A stretch of DNA of 64,000 bases. Origin: Gammaproteobacteria bacterium. GTDB lineage: Bacteria > Pseudomonadota > Gammaproteobacteria > HK1. Location of the stretch: assembly GCA_012103455.1 (NCBI GenBank), contig WLWT01000003.1, positions 682,001 to 746,000 of the forward strand, in the 5' to 3' direction. The notes below the pieces were generated by a model. It made no database searches. It saw nothing but the letters and a program-made list of their open reading frames with translations, and was not told the origin of the DNA. Made by a program: the position numbers and the translations under genes. Below are positions 45,429 to 54,241 of the stretch, one piece after another (position 1 is the first letter of the stretch; every line of letters begins with the position of its first letter).

Positions 45429-46171
45429 AAGTGTTGGCCCTCTACAGCGTCAAGGGCGGTGTAGGCAAAACCTCCAGTGCGGTGAACTTGGCGCATCTGG
45501 CGGCCCTATCCGGTTTTGAGACCTTGCTGTGGGACTTGGACCATCAAGCGTCCACCACTTATAGCCTGCGCTTACAGGCCGGTGGTGGTGGCGCCCGCCG
45601 GTTGTTGAAGGGTAAGGAACGCCTGGATACGCTCATCAAGGCATCGGATTACGACAAGCTGGATGTGCTACCGGCGCGGTTTTCGTTTCGCCAGGCCGAT
45701 GCCGCCTTGGTGGAGCTTAAGGATGCGCTTAAACGTTTTCGCCAGTTGATAACACCGCTGGCGGAGGTCTATGACCTGCTGGTGTTCGATTGTCCGCCAG
45801 GTTTGACCCTCATGGCGGAGAGCGTGTTGCGCGCGGCGGACGCTGTTATGGTGCCGGTTGTCCCAACGCCGCTGTCACTGAATTCATTGCGCCTGCTGGC
45901 GCGGCATATGGGGAAGTCCTGCGCTGACGGCGGCCTCGCCGTGTGGCCGTTTTTCTCCATGGTGGATGTTCGGCGGGCGCTGCACAAGAAGATATGCGTG
46001 CAAGGTGCCTCGTTGCCCTATGCGCCACTCGAGACGCATATTCCGTACGCCAGTCAGGTGGAGCAGATGAGCTTCGTGCGGGAGCCGCTGACCGCTTTCG
46101 CGCCCAAGTCGGTGGCCGGCCGCGCTTATGCTTCACTGTGGTCGGAAGTGCGCGCGAAACTGATGCTTTAA
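45425..46171 (+). CDS. ParA/MinD-type ATPase
   Basis: A 248-residue ATPase whose ATG overlaps the stop of the CHAD gene (ATGA), which selects this start over the upstream one. The deviant Walker A motif is KGGVGKTSSAVNLAHLAALS; the Walker B region is DLLVFDCPPGLTLMAESVLR, with the switch region FETLLWDLDHQASTTY. No ParB or centromere-like repeat is nearby. ParA-type proteins position plasmids, chromosomes, storage granules or carboxysomes by binding DNA or membranes. With a CHAD partner, positioning of polyphosphate granules is a reasonable inference. The gene ends in a 13-bp tandem duplication that doubles its TAA stop. Confidence 0.9.
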   Translation: MKVLALYSVKGGVGKTSSAVNLAHLAALSGFETLLWDLDHQASTTYSLRLQAGGGGARRLLKGKERLDTLIKASDYDKLDVLPARFSFRQADAALVELKDALKRFRQLITPLAEVYDLLVFDCPPGLTLMAESVLRAADAVMVPVVPTPLSLNSLRLLARHMGKSCADGGLAVWPFFSMVDVRRALHKKICVQGASLPYAPLETHIPYASQVEQMSFVREPLTAFAPKSVAGRAYASLWSEVRAKLML

Positions 46172-46183
46172 ACTGGTGCTTTA
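46158..46183. repeat. 13-bp tandem duplication over the ParA stop
   Basis: AACTGATGCTTTA (46158-46170) is followed by AACTGGTGCTTTA (46171-46183), one mismatch. The TAA stop spans the junction and is repeated as TTTAAGG in the second unit. Confidence 0.85.
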
Positions 46184-46195
46184 AGGAGTGATGCC

Positions 46196-46582
46196 ATGAA
46201 AATTACCTTGATGTACGCGGGGATCCTCGGCCTGATTCTTATCGTTCTCACTTTTAGGGTCATCATTTTGGTGCGGGCGAAGGCGAACCTCATTTACGGT
46301 GACGGGGGTAACCCGGCCATGACGCCCGTAGTGCGGGCGCACGGCAATTTCATCGAGTTCGTGCCGATGGCGTTAATCCTGCTCGGTCTGATCGAGGTGA
46401 ATGGCGCCGATACCACGCTGCTACATGTGTTGGGCATAGTGCTGGTGCTCAGCCGTATCGTTCATCCATTCGGGCTACAGGCCGAGCGGATGAATACCAT
46501 TGCGCGTTTTCTGGGCGCGGCCAGTACATTTCTAATGATTGCGGTGGCGTCCTTGACAGCTCTGTGGTTGTCCTTTGGCTAA
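46196..46582 (+). CDS. MAPEG family membrane protein
   Basis: A 128-residue inner membrane protein with four predicted helices (start LMYAGILGLILIVLTFRVII; end ASTFLMIAVASLTALWLSFG). The motifs NPAMTPVVRAHGNFIEFVPM and SRIVHPFGLQ fit the bacterial MAPEG group (glutathione- and eicosanoid-related enzymes), like YecN. An AAGGAGTG site precedes the ATG. It follows the ParA gene after 24 bp and converges on the soxG-type gene. Glutathione-dependent detoxification is the family's known role; its own substrate is unknown. Confidence 0.9.
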   Translation: MKITLMYAGILGLILIVLTFRVIILVRAKANLIYGDGGNPAMTPVVRAHGNFIEFVPMALILLGLIEVNGADTTLLHVLGIVLVLSRIVHPFGLQAERMNTIARFLGAASTFLMIAVASLTALWLSFG

Positions 46583-46601
46583 GACAGCACCTAGGGGAGC
46601 G

Positions 46602-47183
46602 TTAAAACCCACTAGCCGCCGCCTGTTCCAGCGTCGTCCAGAAGGATTGCGCCGAGGAACTCGGCGTTAAGAATACGAACTCGGGTTCGCCGCTGATGGC
46701 CATGATCTGTACGCCCAGATGCGCCATGACAGTCCGGGCAACATGTCCTGGCGGGAACACGCTAGGGTGCAGATCCAGCGGACACAACCGCTCCAGGACG
46801 GTGTAACACGCCGGACCTCGCAACTTGATCCGTGCCCAAGCATCACTTTGATCGGTGATGGCGGCGCAGTGGCCTAGCGCTTCGCTCATGCGCTGGGTGA
46901 ACGGATAAGGCTCATCAGTTTGCGTGGATATGAACCACTGTTCGTGTCCGCCCCAACTGACGGTGACAGCTTGGCCACCCACCCACCGGCCACCCACCCA
47001 TCGGCCAGGCCCAGGTAAGTCCACACCGCACTGTTGCCGCACGGCGCCAGCCAACGCCGCCGCCTTGCCGTGATGGCTTTGTAGCGAAACCAGGGTGAGG
47101 GCCTGCGGTGAAGCGGCGAATTCGGCGCTGGCGATGCGCTTTGCGCTAAGCGGTAATGTGGCCCTTAAGGTTGTTTTATCCAC
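46602..47183 (-). CDS. soxG: sarcosine oxidase gamma subunit family (N-methylglutamate dehydrogenase MgdD by context)
   Basis: A protein of 193 residues from a GTG at 47183 that overlaps the soxA stop by 8 bp. Its weak folate-binding-like fold is recognisable from AWARIKLRGPACYTVLERLC then PLDLHPSVF and from the end, SFWTTLEQAAASG. It completes the heterotetramer encoded by the four-gene soxB-D-A-G order. A 15-bp in-frame duplication (46973-47002) gives RWVGGRWVGG. In methylotrophs the same gene set, mgdABCD, oxidises N-methylglutamate, and the nearby mgs genes favour that reading here. Confidence 0.85.
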   Translation of the reverse strand: MDKTTLRATLPLSAKRIASAEFAASPQALTLVSLQSHHGKAAALAGAVRQQCGVDLPGPGRWVGGRWVGGQAVTVSWGGHEQWFISTQTDEPYPFTQRMSEALGHCAAITDQSDAWARIKLRGPACYTVLERLCPLDLHPSVFPPGHVARTVMAHLGVQIMAISGEPEFVFLTPSSSAQSFWTTLEQAAASGF

Positions 47184-50163
47184 GCAGGCGCTCTCCTTCG
47201 GGGTCGAGGAAATGCGCACTGACGATTTCTACGGGGACGATGTTATTCCTCACCAGGTCCACCGCTCGAACTCGTTCACCGATCCGGTCGAAGCCGTGTT
47301 TGATGAAGCCGAGTCCGATAGAGCTTGCAAGGCTGGGCGAGTAAGCCACCGAAGTCATATATCCTTCGTCGTGTTGCGCCTCGAATGGGGCGTCCAAAGG
47401 CAGAAAATGTGCCCCCGCTGTTAACAGGTGTGCGGGGTCCACTGGCTTGAAACCAACCAGGACGGGGCGATCCGGCGCATTCAACCCTGGCCGCAGCGAC
47501 ATGATCCGGCCGATGCAATCCTTCTTTGCCGATACCATGCGGCCAAGACCCAGATCGGCGGCCGTGGTGGTGCCGTTCAATTCGTTGCCAGCCGGATGGC
47601 CTTTTTCCACCCGCATGACGCCTAGCGCTTCGGTGCCGTAGGGCAGCACCCCCAGGGGCTCGCCGGCTTCCATCAAGGCGCGCACCAGGGCGTCGCCATA
47701 GCGGGTTGGAACGGCGATCTCGTAGGCCAACTCACCGGAAAAAGACAGCCGGAATAACCGCGCCGGCAGCCCGTTGCAGATGCTCACCTCGCCCGCCGCC
47801 AGGTAGGGGAAAGCATCGTTGGAGATATCACAGCCGGGGTCGATGACCGCTTGCAACAACTCGCGGGAGCGGGGGCCGGCCACGGCGAACTGCGCCCACT
47901 GATCGGTGACGGAGATGATCTGTACATCCATGGTGGGCCAGAGCACCTGGCGGCAATACTCCATGTGCCGGAACACGCCAGCGGCGTTGGCGGTGGTGGT
48001 GGTCATCAGATAGTGGTGCTCGCCGAGGCGGGCGCAGGTGCCGTCGTCCATGACAAAACCGTCCTCCCGTAACATCAAGCCGTAACGGGCGCGGCCGATT
48101 TTCACCGTCGAGAAAGTGTTGGCGTAGAGGCGATCCAGAAACTCGGCGGCATCGCTACCCTGCACATCGATTTTGCCGAGGGTGGTGACATCGCAGATGC
48201 CAACGCGCTCGCGTACGCCGGTTACTTCCCGGTCCACGCTCTCGCGCCAGTGGCGCTCGGTTCCCTGGACGAACCATTGCGCTCGCAACCACGCGCCTGT
48301 CTCCACGAACACCGCGCCATTGGCTTGCGCCCAGGCGTGGGACGGGGTGAGGCGGGTGGGCCGGAATTCGCTCCCCCTGGAGCGGCCCGCCATGGCGCCT
48401 ATGGAGACCGGGGTGTAGGGCGGTCTGAAGGTGGTGGTGCCGGTTTCGGCAATGCTCAGTCCCCGTAGCTCGGCCATCAGCGCCAGCGCGGGTACGTTGG
48501 CGATCTTGCCCTGATCGGTGGCCATGCCTAGGGTGGTGTAGCGCTTCAGGTGCTCCACCGATTTGAAACCTTCCTGGTGCGACAGTTTGATGTCGTCCAC
48601 GGAAACGTCGTTTTGAAAATCGACAAAGGCTTTTTTCGTACTGTTGGCGACATACCAGAACGGTTTAAGCCGCACCGGTGCGTCTTCCGCTGCCGGAATT
48701 TCAGCCGCACCTGGTGTCAAGCCGAGGGCGCTCAGCGCCTCGTTGGCGCGGGCGGCAGCGCTGGCGAGAACGCTCGCGGTTGAGAACCGGCCATCCGCCG
48801 CACCGGCAACACTGAGCCCCGCCGGCAGATCGGGCGATGCCAGGAACGCGTACAAATGCGGGTTCCAAACCGGCTTGGCACCGTGGTGGCAGGTCAAGTT
48901 GACCACCGGATTCCAGCCGCCGGAGACGGCGAGGGCGTTCGCTTTTATGTGCCGGGACCGGCCACTGGCTGCGACCACGTCCAGGCCATGGATATCGGTG
49001 CTGCCGAGGGCGGCGCGGACTTTGGCGCCGCGCAGAATTTCCACTCCTGCTAACGCTTCGGCGACACCGGGAGGGCCTTCGGCATCGCCGCGCACATCGA
49101 TGAGCGCCGTGATCGTGGCGCCCGCGTTTTGCAGATCCACGGCAGTGCGCCAGGCATCGTCGTTATTGCAGAACAGGGCCACATGGGTGCCGGCCACCGC
49201 GCCGTAGCGGTTGGCGTAAGTGCGCATGGCGCCCGCGTGCATCACCCCAGGACGGTCATTGCCGCCAAACAGTATGGGCCGCTCGATAGCGCCGGATGCC
49301 AGGATGGCGCGCTTGGCGATGATTTTCCACAGGCGCTGGCGCGGCCAACCGGGGGGCGCTGAGGCCAAATGATCGGTGACTTGCTCCAAGGCCCCGTAAG
49401 TGCCGCCGTCGTATACACCGAAGACGGTGGTGCGCGCCATCACCCGCACATGGTCCATGGTATTCAGTTCGGCGGTGACTCGCTCGGCCCAGACGTGGCC
49501 AGGCTCATCGCCGATGGTCAGGCTTTCGCCGAGCAGGCGTCCGCCGGTCCTGAAGTCTTCGGTGACCAGGGTGACCCGAACACCTGCACGGGCCGCCGTG
49601 AGTGCCGCCAGCAAACCGGCTGGGCCGGCACCGACGACCAATAGGTCGGTGTGCAAGAAGGCTTTTTCGTAACTGTCCGGATCGTCGGCGCCCGACAGGC
49701 GGCCCAAACCCGCCGCGCGGCGAATCAACGGCTCGTAGAGTTGTTCCCAAAAAGCCGCTGGCCACATGAAGGTTTTGTAGTAAAAGCCGGCGCGCAAAAA
49801 TGGCGAGAGCCGATCGTTGATGCTCAAGACGTCGAATGCGAGCGACGGGAAGCGGTTCTGACTGTCCGCTTCGAGTCCGTCGAACAGCTCTACCGTGGTG
49901 GCGCGGGTGTTGGGTTCGCGCCGCGTGCCGCCGCGTAGTTCCACCAGGGCGTTCGGCTCCTCCGAACCAGCCGTGAACGGGCCCCTGGGCCGGTGGTATT
50001 TGAAGGAGCGGCCCATCAGCATGACACCGTTGGCCAACAGTGCCGAGGCCAGGGTATCGCCCGGATGGCCGCTGAAGAGGCGGCCATCGAACCTGAAGCC
50101 GAGGGACCTGTCCCGCTCGATGAGACCGCCGCGGGGGGCGCGGTGAGAGGTGGAACCAGCCAT
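47176..50163 (-). CDS. soxA: sarcosine oxidase alpha subunit family (MgdC by context)
   Basis: About 995 residues from the ATG at 50163; longer frames upstream run through soxD and are not used. The N-terminal part has the ferredoxin-like [2Fe-2S]-type subdomain (RFDGRLFSGHPGDTLASALL), then a pyridine-nucleotide/FAD domain (LLVVGAGPAGLLAALTAARA then GVRVTLVTED). The C-terminal 400 residues are GcvT-like (ICDVTTLGKIDVQGSDAAEF, YEIAVPTRYGDALVRALMEA) and should bind tetrahydrofolate, taking up the one-carbon unit. It acts in the cytosol as the large subunit of a heterotetrameric oxidase/dehydrogenase. Length and motifs are complete. Its neighbours soxD and soxG overlap it by a few bases. Confidence 0.92.
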   Translation of the reverse strand: MAGSTSHRAPRGGLIERDRSLGFRFDGRLFSGHPGDTLASALLANGVMLMGRSFKYHRPRGPFTAGSEEPNALVELRGGTRREPNTRATTVELFDGLEADSQNRFPSLAFDVLSINDRLSPFLRAGFYYKTFMWPAAFWEQLYEPLIRRAAGLGRLSGADDPDSYEKAFLHTDLLVVGAGPAGLLAALTAARAGVRVTLVTEDFRTGGRLLGESLTIGDEPGHVWAERVTAELNTMDHVRVMARTTVFGVYDGGTYGALEQVTDHLASAPPGWPRQRLWKIIAKRAILASGAIERPILFGGNDRPGVMHAGAMRTYANRYGAVAGTHVALFCNNDDAWRTAVDLQNAGATITALIDVRGDAEGPPGVAEALAGVEILRGAKVRAALGSTDIHGLDVVAASGRSRHIKANALAVSGGWNPVVNLTCHHGAKPVWNPHLYAFLASPDLPAGLSVAGAADGRFSTASVLASAAARANEALSALGLTPGAAEIPAAEDAPVRLKPFWYVANSTKKAFVDFQNDVSVDDIKLSHQEGFKSVEHLKRYTTLGMATDQGKIANVPALALMAELRGLSIAETGTTTFRPPYTPVSIGAMAGRSRGSEFRPTRLTPSHAWAQANGAVFVETGAWLRAQWFVQGTERHWRESVDREVTGVRERVGICDVTTLGKIDVQGSDAAEFLDRLYANTFSTVKIGRARYGLMLREDGFVMDDGTCARLGEHHYLMTTTTANAAGVFRHMEYCRQVLWPTMDVQIISVTDQWAQFAVAGPRSRELLQAVIDPGCDISNDAFPYLAAGEVSICNGLPARLFRLSFSGELAYEIAVPTRYGDALVRALMEAGEPLGVLPYGTEALGVMRVEKGHPAGNELNGTTTAADLGLGRMVSAKKDCIGRIMSLRPGLNAPDRPVLVGFKPVDPAHLLTAGAHFLPLDAPFEAQHDEGYMTSVAYSPSLASSIGLGFIKHGFDRIGERVRAVDLVRNNIVPVEIVSAHFLDPEGERLRG

Positions 50164-50435
50164 CAGCGTGCGCCCTCGTCTTGCGCTCTTACGATATGGC
50201 TGATGGCGTGCGTGCGGGTGTTGCGGGTGACCACCAGCCACGAGCGGCAGCCGGCATCGTGATACCACAGCTCGCGGTGTTCGCCGGCAGGGTTGTCGCG
50301 CAGGTGCACGTAATCGTGGAATCGGGCCGCCGCATCCGCTGCCGCCGGATCCGGGCGATCGGTCAACCGGGCGTCGCCAAGATAGGTGAATTCGCCGTGT
50401 TCTCGCGGTCCGCACAGGGGACAATCAAGCCGCAT
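50163..50435 (-). CDS. soxD: sarcosine oxidase delta subunit family (MgdB by context)
   Basis: A 90-residue protein opening MRLDCPLCGPREHGEFTYLG, with a Zn-binding Cys pair, then RFHDYVHLRDNPAGEHRELW and SWLVVTRNTRTHAI. These are the standard delta-subunit features. Its TGA overlaps the ATG of soxA by one base. The delta subunit stabilises the large complex. The order soxB-D-A-G is unbroken and leftward. Confidence 0.92.
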   Translation of the reverse strand: MRLDCPLCGPREHGEFTYLGDARLTDRPDPAAADAAARFHDYVHLRDNPAGEHRELWYHDAGCRSWLVVTRNTRTHAISHIVRAQDEGAR

Positions 50436-50457
50436 AGTCGGTGTCCTCGCAGGCTAT

Positions 50458-51708
50458 TCAGTGCAGGTTGGGTTGGGCGCCCGCGCCTTTTTCATCAATG
50501 GGCAAGCCACGCTCGAAACGGTCGAGCCGGTAGGCGGTGGCCACCTCGTGCGGCGTATCCGTGGCCAGCAGATGGGCGAAACACCAACCGGAGGCCGGCG
50601 TCGCCTTGAAGCCGCCGTAACACCAGCCGGCGTCGAGGTACAGTCCTTTAATCGGGGTGCGGTCGATGATCGGCGAGCCGTCCATGGACATGTCCATGAT
50701 GCCGCCCCAGGTGCGCACGATGCGGGCGCGGCCGATGGCCGGCATGAGCGCCATCGCACCTTCGCAGACGTCTTCCATGGCCGGCAGATTGCCGCGCTGG
50801 GCGTAGGAGTTGTAACCGTCTATGTCGCCGCCGAAGACCAGGCTGCCCTTGTCCGACTGGCTGATGTAGAAGTGACCGGCGCCGAAAGTGACGACACCGC
50901 CGATGATGGGTTTTAGGCCCTCGGAGACGAATGCTTGCAACACGTGGCTTTCGATGGGCAGCCGCAACCCGGCCAGCTTCATCACCCGGCCACTGGAGCC
51001 GGCGACCGCCACGCCCACTTTGCCGGCGCCGATGAAACCGCGCGTGGTATCTACGCCCTCGACTCGGCCGTGTTCTATCTTGAAGCCCGTCACTTCGCAG
51101 TTCTGCAGGAGATCGACGCCGCGCTGATCGGCGCCACGGCCGTAACCCCAGGCGACTGCATCGTGGCGCACCGTGCCGCCTCTTCGTTGCAGCAAGCCGC
51201 CGCGGATGGGGAAGCGGGCAGTGTCGAAGTCCAGGAAAGGATAGAGACGGCGCACCCCGTCGGCATCGAGCAATTCGGCGTCGGCACCGTTCAACCGCAT
51301 GGCATTGCCGCGCCGGGCGAAGGCGTCGCGTTGTGCGTCTGCATGGTAGAGGTTCAACACGCCGCGCTGACTGACCATGGCGTTGTAGTTGAGGTCCTGC
51401 TCCAGACCCTCCCATAGCTTCAGGGAGTGTTCATAAAAAGGTCCGTTGCCATCCAACAGATAGTTGGAGCGGATTATGGTGGTGTTGCGCCCCACATTGC
51501 CTGAACCTAGATAGCCTTTCTCCAATACCGCCACGTTGGTAAGACCGTGGTTGCGGGCCAGGTAATAAGCCGTCGCCAAGCCATGGCCGCCACCGCCGGC
51601 GATGATGACGTCATAGTGTTTTTTCGGCTCAGGCTCGCGCCACATGGGCCGCCAGCCGCTGCCGCCGGTGAAAGCATTCTTGATGAGGGAAAACAAGGAA
51701 TAGCGCAT
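50458..51708 (-). CDS. soxB: sarcosine oxidase beta subunit family (MgdA by context)
   Basis: A 416-residue FAD-dependent amine oxidoreductase. The Rossmann motif is VIIAGGGGHGLATAYYLARN. NTTIIRSNYLLDGNGPFYE is the usual stretch near the flavin, and YLDAGWCYGGFKATPASGW is the C-terminal beta-subunit signature. It oxidises the N-methyl group of sarcosine or N-methylglutamate. Divergence from a GntR regulator and closeness to the mgsABC genes argue for N-methylglutamate dehydrogenase in the methylamine pathway. Sarcosine oxidase remains an alternative, since the two enzymes cannot be told apart from sequence reading alone. Confidence 0.92.
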   Translation of the reverse strand: MRYSLFSLIKNAFTGGSGWRPMWREPEPKKHYDVIIAGGGGHGLATAYYLARNHGLTNVAVLEKGYLGSGNVGRNTTIIRSNYLLDGNGPFYEHSLKLWEGLEQDLNYNAMVSQRGVLNLYHADAQRDAFARRGNAMRLNGADAELLDADGVRRLYPFLDFDTARFPIRGGLLQRRGGTVRHDAVAWGYGRGADQRGVDLLQNCEVTGFKIEHGRVEGVDTTRGFIGAGKVGVAVAGSSGRVMKLAGLRLPIESHVLQAFVSEGLKPIIGGVVTFGAGHFYISQSDKGSLVFGGDIDGYNSYAQRGNLPAMEDVCEGAMALMPAIGRARIVRTWGGIMDMSMDGSPIIDRTPIKGLYLDAGWCYGGFKATPASGWCFAHLLATDTPHEVATAYRLDRFERGLPIDEKGAGAQPNLH

Positions 51709-51803
51709 CGGCGGATCCGGGTGGTTAGGGGCAATGACTGCACGCGCAGTATGTCAAGGTCCTGACGGTCGGCAAAGCCGTGCGCGTGTACGGCGCGGGC
51801 CTC

Positions 51804-52514
51804 TCAGGCGGCCGCATCGATCAGGGATTGTTTGGCGGCGCTCAAGTGAGCGCGCATGGCGGTGGCGGCGGCCTCTGCGTCGCGGTTGCGAATGGCTTCG
51901 AAGATGAGCCGGTGCTGGCGGTTATAAGCCCTTATCGCCTCGGCGCTCAGCACGGTTTCGCGCATGCGCGCCCATTGCTTATTGCTGCGCACTTCGTTGA
52001 AGCGCTTGGCGGTCCAGATGAGCAGAGAGTTTTGGGTGCATTGCGCAAGACTCAGGTGAAACGCTTCATCGGCTAAGGCGAACTGTTGGGCTTGTTCTCG
52101 GCAAGCCTCCATGTCGAGGAGCGCCGTTTCCGCTTGCATGAGACCGTGTTCCGTGGCGTGTAGCACTGCCAGCCGTACGATCTGCGGCTCCAAGGCAAAG
52201 CGGGCATCAACCAATTCCAGCGGACTGGTGGACTGCAATATGGACGCGCTTTGGTTCGCTTCGGAGTAACACACGTAGGTGCCGCTGCCGGCGCGCCGCT
52301 CGACGAAACCGTTGTGTTCGAGCTGGTGCAAGGCGTCGCGCACAGTGCCCCTGGAGACGCCGAATTGCTCGGCGATGGCCCGCTCTGCCGGCAATCGTTC
52401 ATTGACGAGGAAGGTGCCCGAGGTGATCTGCCGGCGGAGGTTGGAAGCCACGTCACCTGAACTTATCCGCTTGGACACGCCCGGTACTCCTCCAAGATAG
52501 TTCATCTGGAACAT
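51804..52514 (-). CDS. FadR-type GntR transcriptional regulator
   Basis: A 236-residue regulator. The winged-helix GntR domain covers the N-terminal 75 residues (LRRQITSGTFLVNERLPAER then AIAEQFGVSRGTVRDALHQL). The C-terminal all-helical FCD domain binds the effector (ADEAFHLSLAQCTQNSLLIW, FEAIRNRDAEAAATAMRAHL), with the usual metal-binding Asp/His pattern. It lies between the leftward sox-type operon and the rightward glutamine-synthetase/mgs operon and probably controls both. Starts at 52514 and 52505 are possible. A small overlapping palindrome pair just upstream (52533-52547) is a likely operator. Confidence 0.9.
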   Translation of the reverse strand: MFQMNYLGGVPGVSKRISSGDVASNLRRQITSGTFLVNERLPAERAIAEQFGVSRGTVRDALHQLEHNGFVERRAGSGTYVCYSEANQSASILQSTSPLELVDARFALEPQIVRLAVLHATEHGLMQAETALLDMEACREQAQQFALADEAFHLSLAQCTQNSLLIWTAKRFNEVRSNKQWARMRETVLSAEAIRAYNRQHRLIFEAIRNRDAEAAATAMRAHLSAAKQSLIDAAA

Positions 52515-52532
52515 AGCTTATGCTGGAAGGCG

Positions 52533-52547
52533 CCAATATTGGACCAA
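52533..52547. promoter_or_regulatory. overlapping palindromes, candidate GntR operator
   Basis: CCAATATTGG and TTGGACCAA, both perfectly palindromic, overlap in a 15-bp block in the divergent intergenic region. FadR-type GntR proteins bind short palindromes of this kind. Assignment is by position and symmetry only. Confidence 0.5.
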
Positions 52548-52701
52548 TTTCGGTCTATTTGGTTGCCATCTGGTTCTGGTTTGGTCATCATGGGCACCCG
52601 CTGGCCCGTGTGACATGCGCGCCCAGACTATACACGTACCGCCGCAGAGTTGAGTGCTATACGTTGACTCGGCGAAGCAAAAAAACACATTGTGAGGAGG
52701 T

Positions 52702-54195
52702 ATGAACAGCATGACGATGGATATTGAAGGCTTTGTGGAGGCGCCAGGCCGTGCCGAAGCGGTAAAACAGGTCAGGGGGAAAATCAATACGCTGGGCGTC
52801 GATTATCTCTACTTGCAGTTCGTTTCCATAACCGGTCGCATCTGCGGTAAAGGTATTCCAGCCGATCACTGGGAAAGCGTGGCCCAGAGAGGTTTTCAAC
52901 TGGTCTACGGTGCCACCGTCAATCTATTCTTGAACCGGCATGGCGAGTATCTAGGGTATGGGCCGCAGGACAAGGAATTGGTCGGTATTCCCGAGCCTGA
53001 GACTTTTTGTCAGTTGCCCTGGGATAAACGGGTCGCGCGCGTGTGGTGCACCCTGTTTCGCAACCGTGAAGAGCGCCAGGATCCAGGTGCCTTCCTGACC
53101 TCCGATTGCCGCGGCAACCTGCGCCGCATTCACGATCAATTCAAAGCCGAGCACGGTGGCTTGCATCTGCGCCACGGCTGCGAGCCGGAAATGATGTGGT
53201 TGAAGCGGGGCGAGGACGGCAAACCGGATGGCGGTTTTTCCAATCCTTATTGTTATCACATCGATCAGTTCGAGAGCCTGCGGCCGGTATACCTGCGCGT
53301 GATCGACTATTCGCGCGCCATGGGTCTGGACATGATCCAGGGCGATCATGAGGATGCACCCGGACAGTTGGAACTCAATTTTACTTTCGACGATCCCATG
53401 CGTACCGCGGACCGGTTGACCACCTACCGGCAGATCTGCGCGCAGGTGGCCCGTGAATTCAATTTGATCGCCTGCTTCATGTCCAAACCGTTCATGGGTG
53501 TATCGGCCTCCGGTTGCCACCACAATATAAGTTTTTGGCGCGGTGGCGCAGAGAGTCTTAAAGCGCTTGGAAACGATCTTTCATTTACTACATTCCCCAG
53601 CATGGACTACAACTTCACCTACCTCTCGGGGGGTGAAAATACATTCATGCCCGATACCGATGATCCGCAGATGCCGGGTAAGGTGGGGCTGCAAGTGGTG
53701 GGCGGTATAGTCACCCACTTGGGCGCTTTGACCGCTATTGGTTGTTCCACGGTGAACTCGTACCGCCGCCTCTGGGATACCGGCTTTTGGGCGCCGGTGT
53801 TCGCCGACTGGGGTTATCAGAACCGGACTACGGGACTGCGCATTTCGGCACCTGGACGCTTCGAATACCGCGCCGTGGACTCCATGGTCAATCCGTATCT
53901 CATGGCCGGTGCCATCATCAAAGTGGCCGATGACGGTATCCGTAACGATATCGATCCGGGTCCACCGGAAGACCGTAATATTTACCAAGCGATGGAAGCG
54001 GGCAAGCAAGTGCGCAAACTGCCCATGACGCTGGGCGATGCGTTGGCGGCGCTGGAAAAAGACGATGTTGTCCGTTCGGCGATGCCCGGTGAGATGCATC
54101 GCTTGTACCAGGAGTACAAACGCGATGAGTGGGAGCGATTTTTACACACTACCACCGAGTGGGATGTGGATACATATCTGGATTGTTTGCCGTAG
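52702..54195 (+). CDS. glutamine synthetase family protein, candidate gamma-glutamylmethylamide synthetase
   Basis: Up to 497 residues. AGGAGG ends just before the first ATG (52702), so the ATG at 52711 (10 bases away) may be the real start. Glutamine-synthetase features include GLDMIQGDHEDAPGQLELNF (metal-binding Glu/His), ASGCHHNISFWR, and the Arg-rich NSYRRLWDTGFWAP then LRISAPGRFEYRAVDSMVNP. Such enzymes ligate ammonia or methylamine to glutamate using ATP. With mgsABC next door, gamma-glutamylmethylamide synthetase (GmaS) is likely. However, its N-terminus (VDYLYLQFVSITGRICGKGI) differs from the GmaS sequences I remember and is closer to the GlnT-like group, so the substrate is uncertain. 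Confidence 0.85.
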   Translation: MNSMTMDIEGFVEAPGRAEAVKQVRGKINTLGVDYLYLQFVSITGRICGKGIPADHWESVAQRGFQLVYGATVNLFLNRHGEYLGYGPQDKELVGIPEPETFCQLPWDKRVARVWCTLFRNREERQDPGAFLTSDCRGNLRRIHDQFKAEHGGLHLRHGCEPEMMWLKRGEDGKPDGGFSNPYCYHIDQFESLRPVYLRVIDYSRAMGLDMIQGDHEDAPGQLELNFTFDDPMRTADRLTTYRQICAQVAREFNLIACFMSKPFMGVSASGCHHNISFWRGGAESLKALGNDLSFTTFPSMDYNFTYLSGGENTFMPDTDDPQMPGKVGLQVVGGIVTHLGALTAIGCSTVNSYRRLWDTGFWAPVFADWGYQNRTTGLRISAPGRFEYRAVDSMVNPYLMAGAIIKVADDGIRNDIDPGPPEDRNIYQAMEAGKQVRKLPMTLGDALAALEKDDVVRSAMPGEMHRLYQEYKRDEWERFLHTTTEWDVDTYLDCLP

Positions 54196-54241
54196 TCGAC
54201 TTCAGGGCGGCACCTGATTTTTTTACAGAGGACACGAACGC

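Noticed and set aside
47176..50424. 1082-aa version of the soxA-type gene
   Set aside because: The extra N-terminal 87 codons run antisense-like through soxD in another frame; the ATG at 50163 overlaps the soxD stop as expected for this operon.
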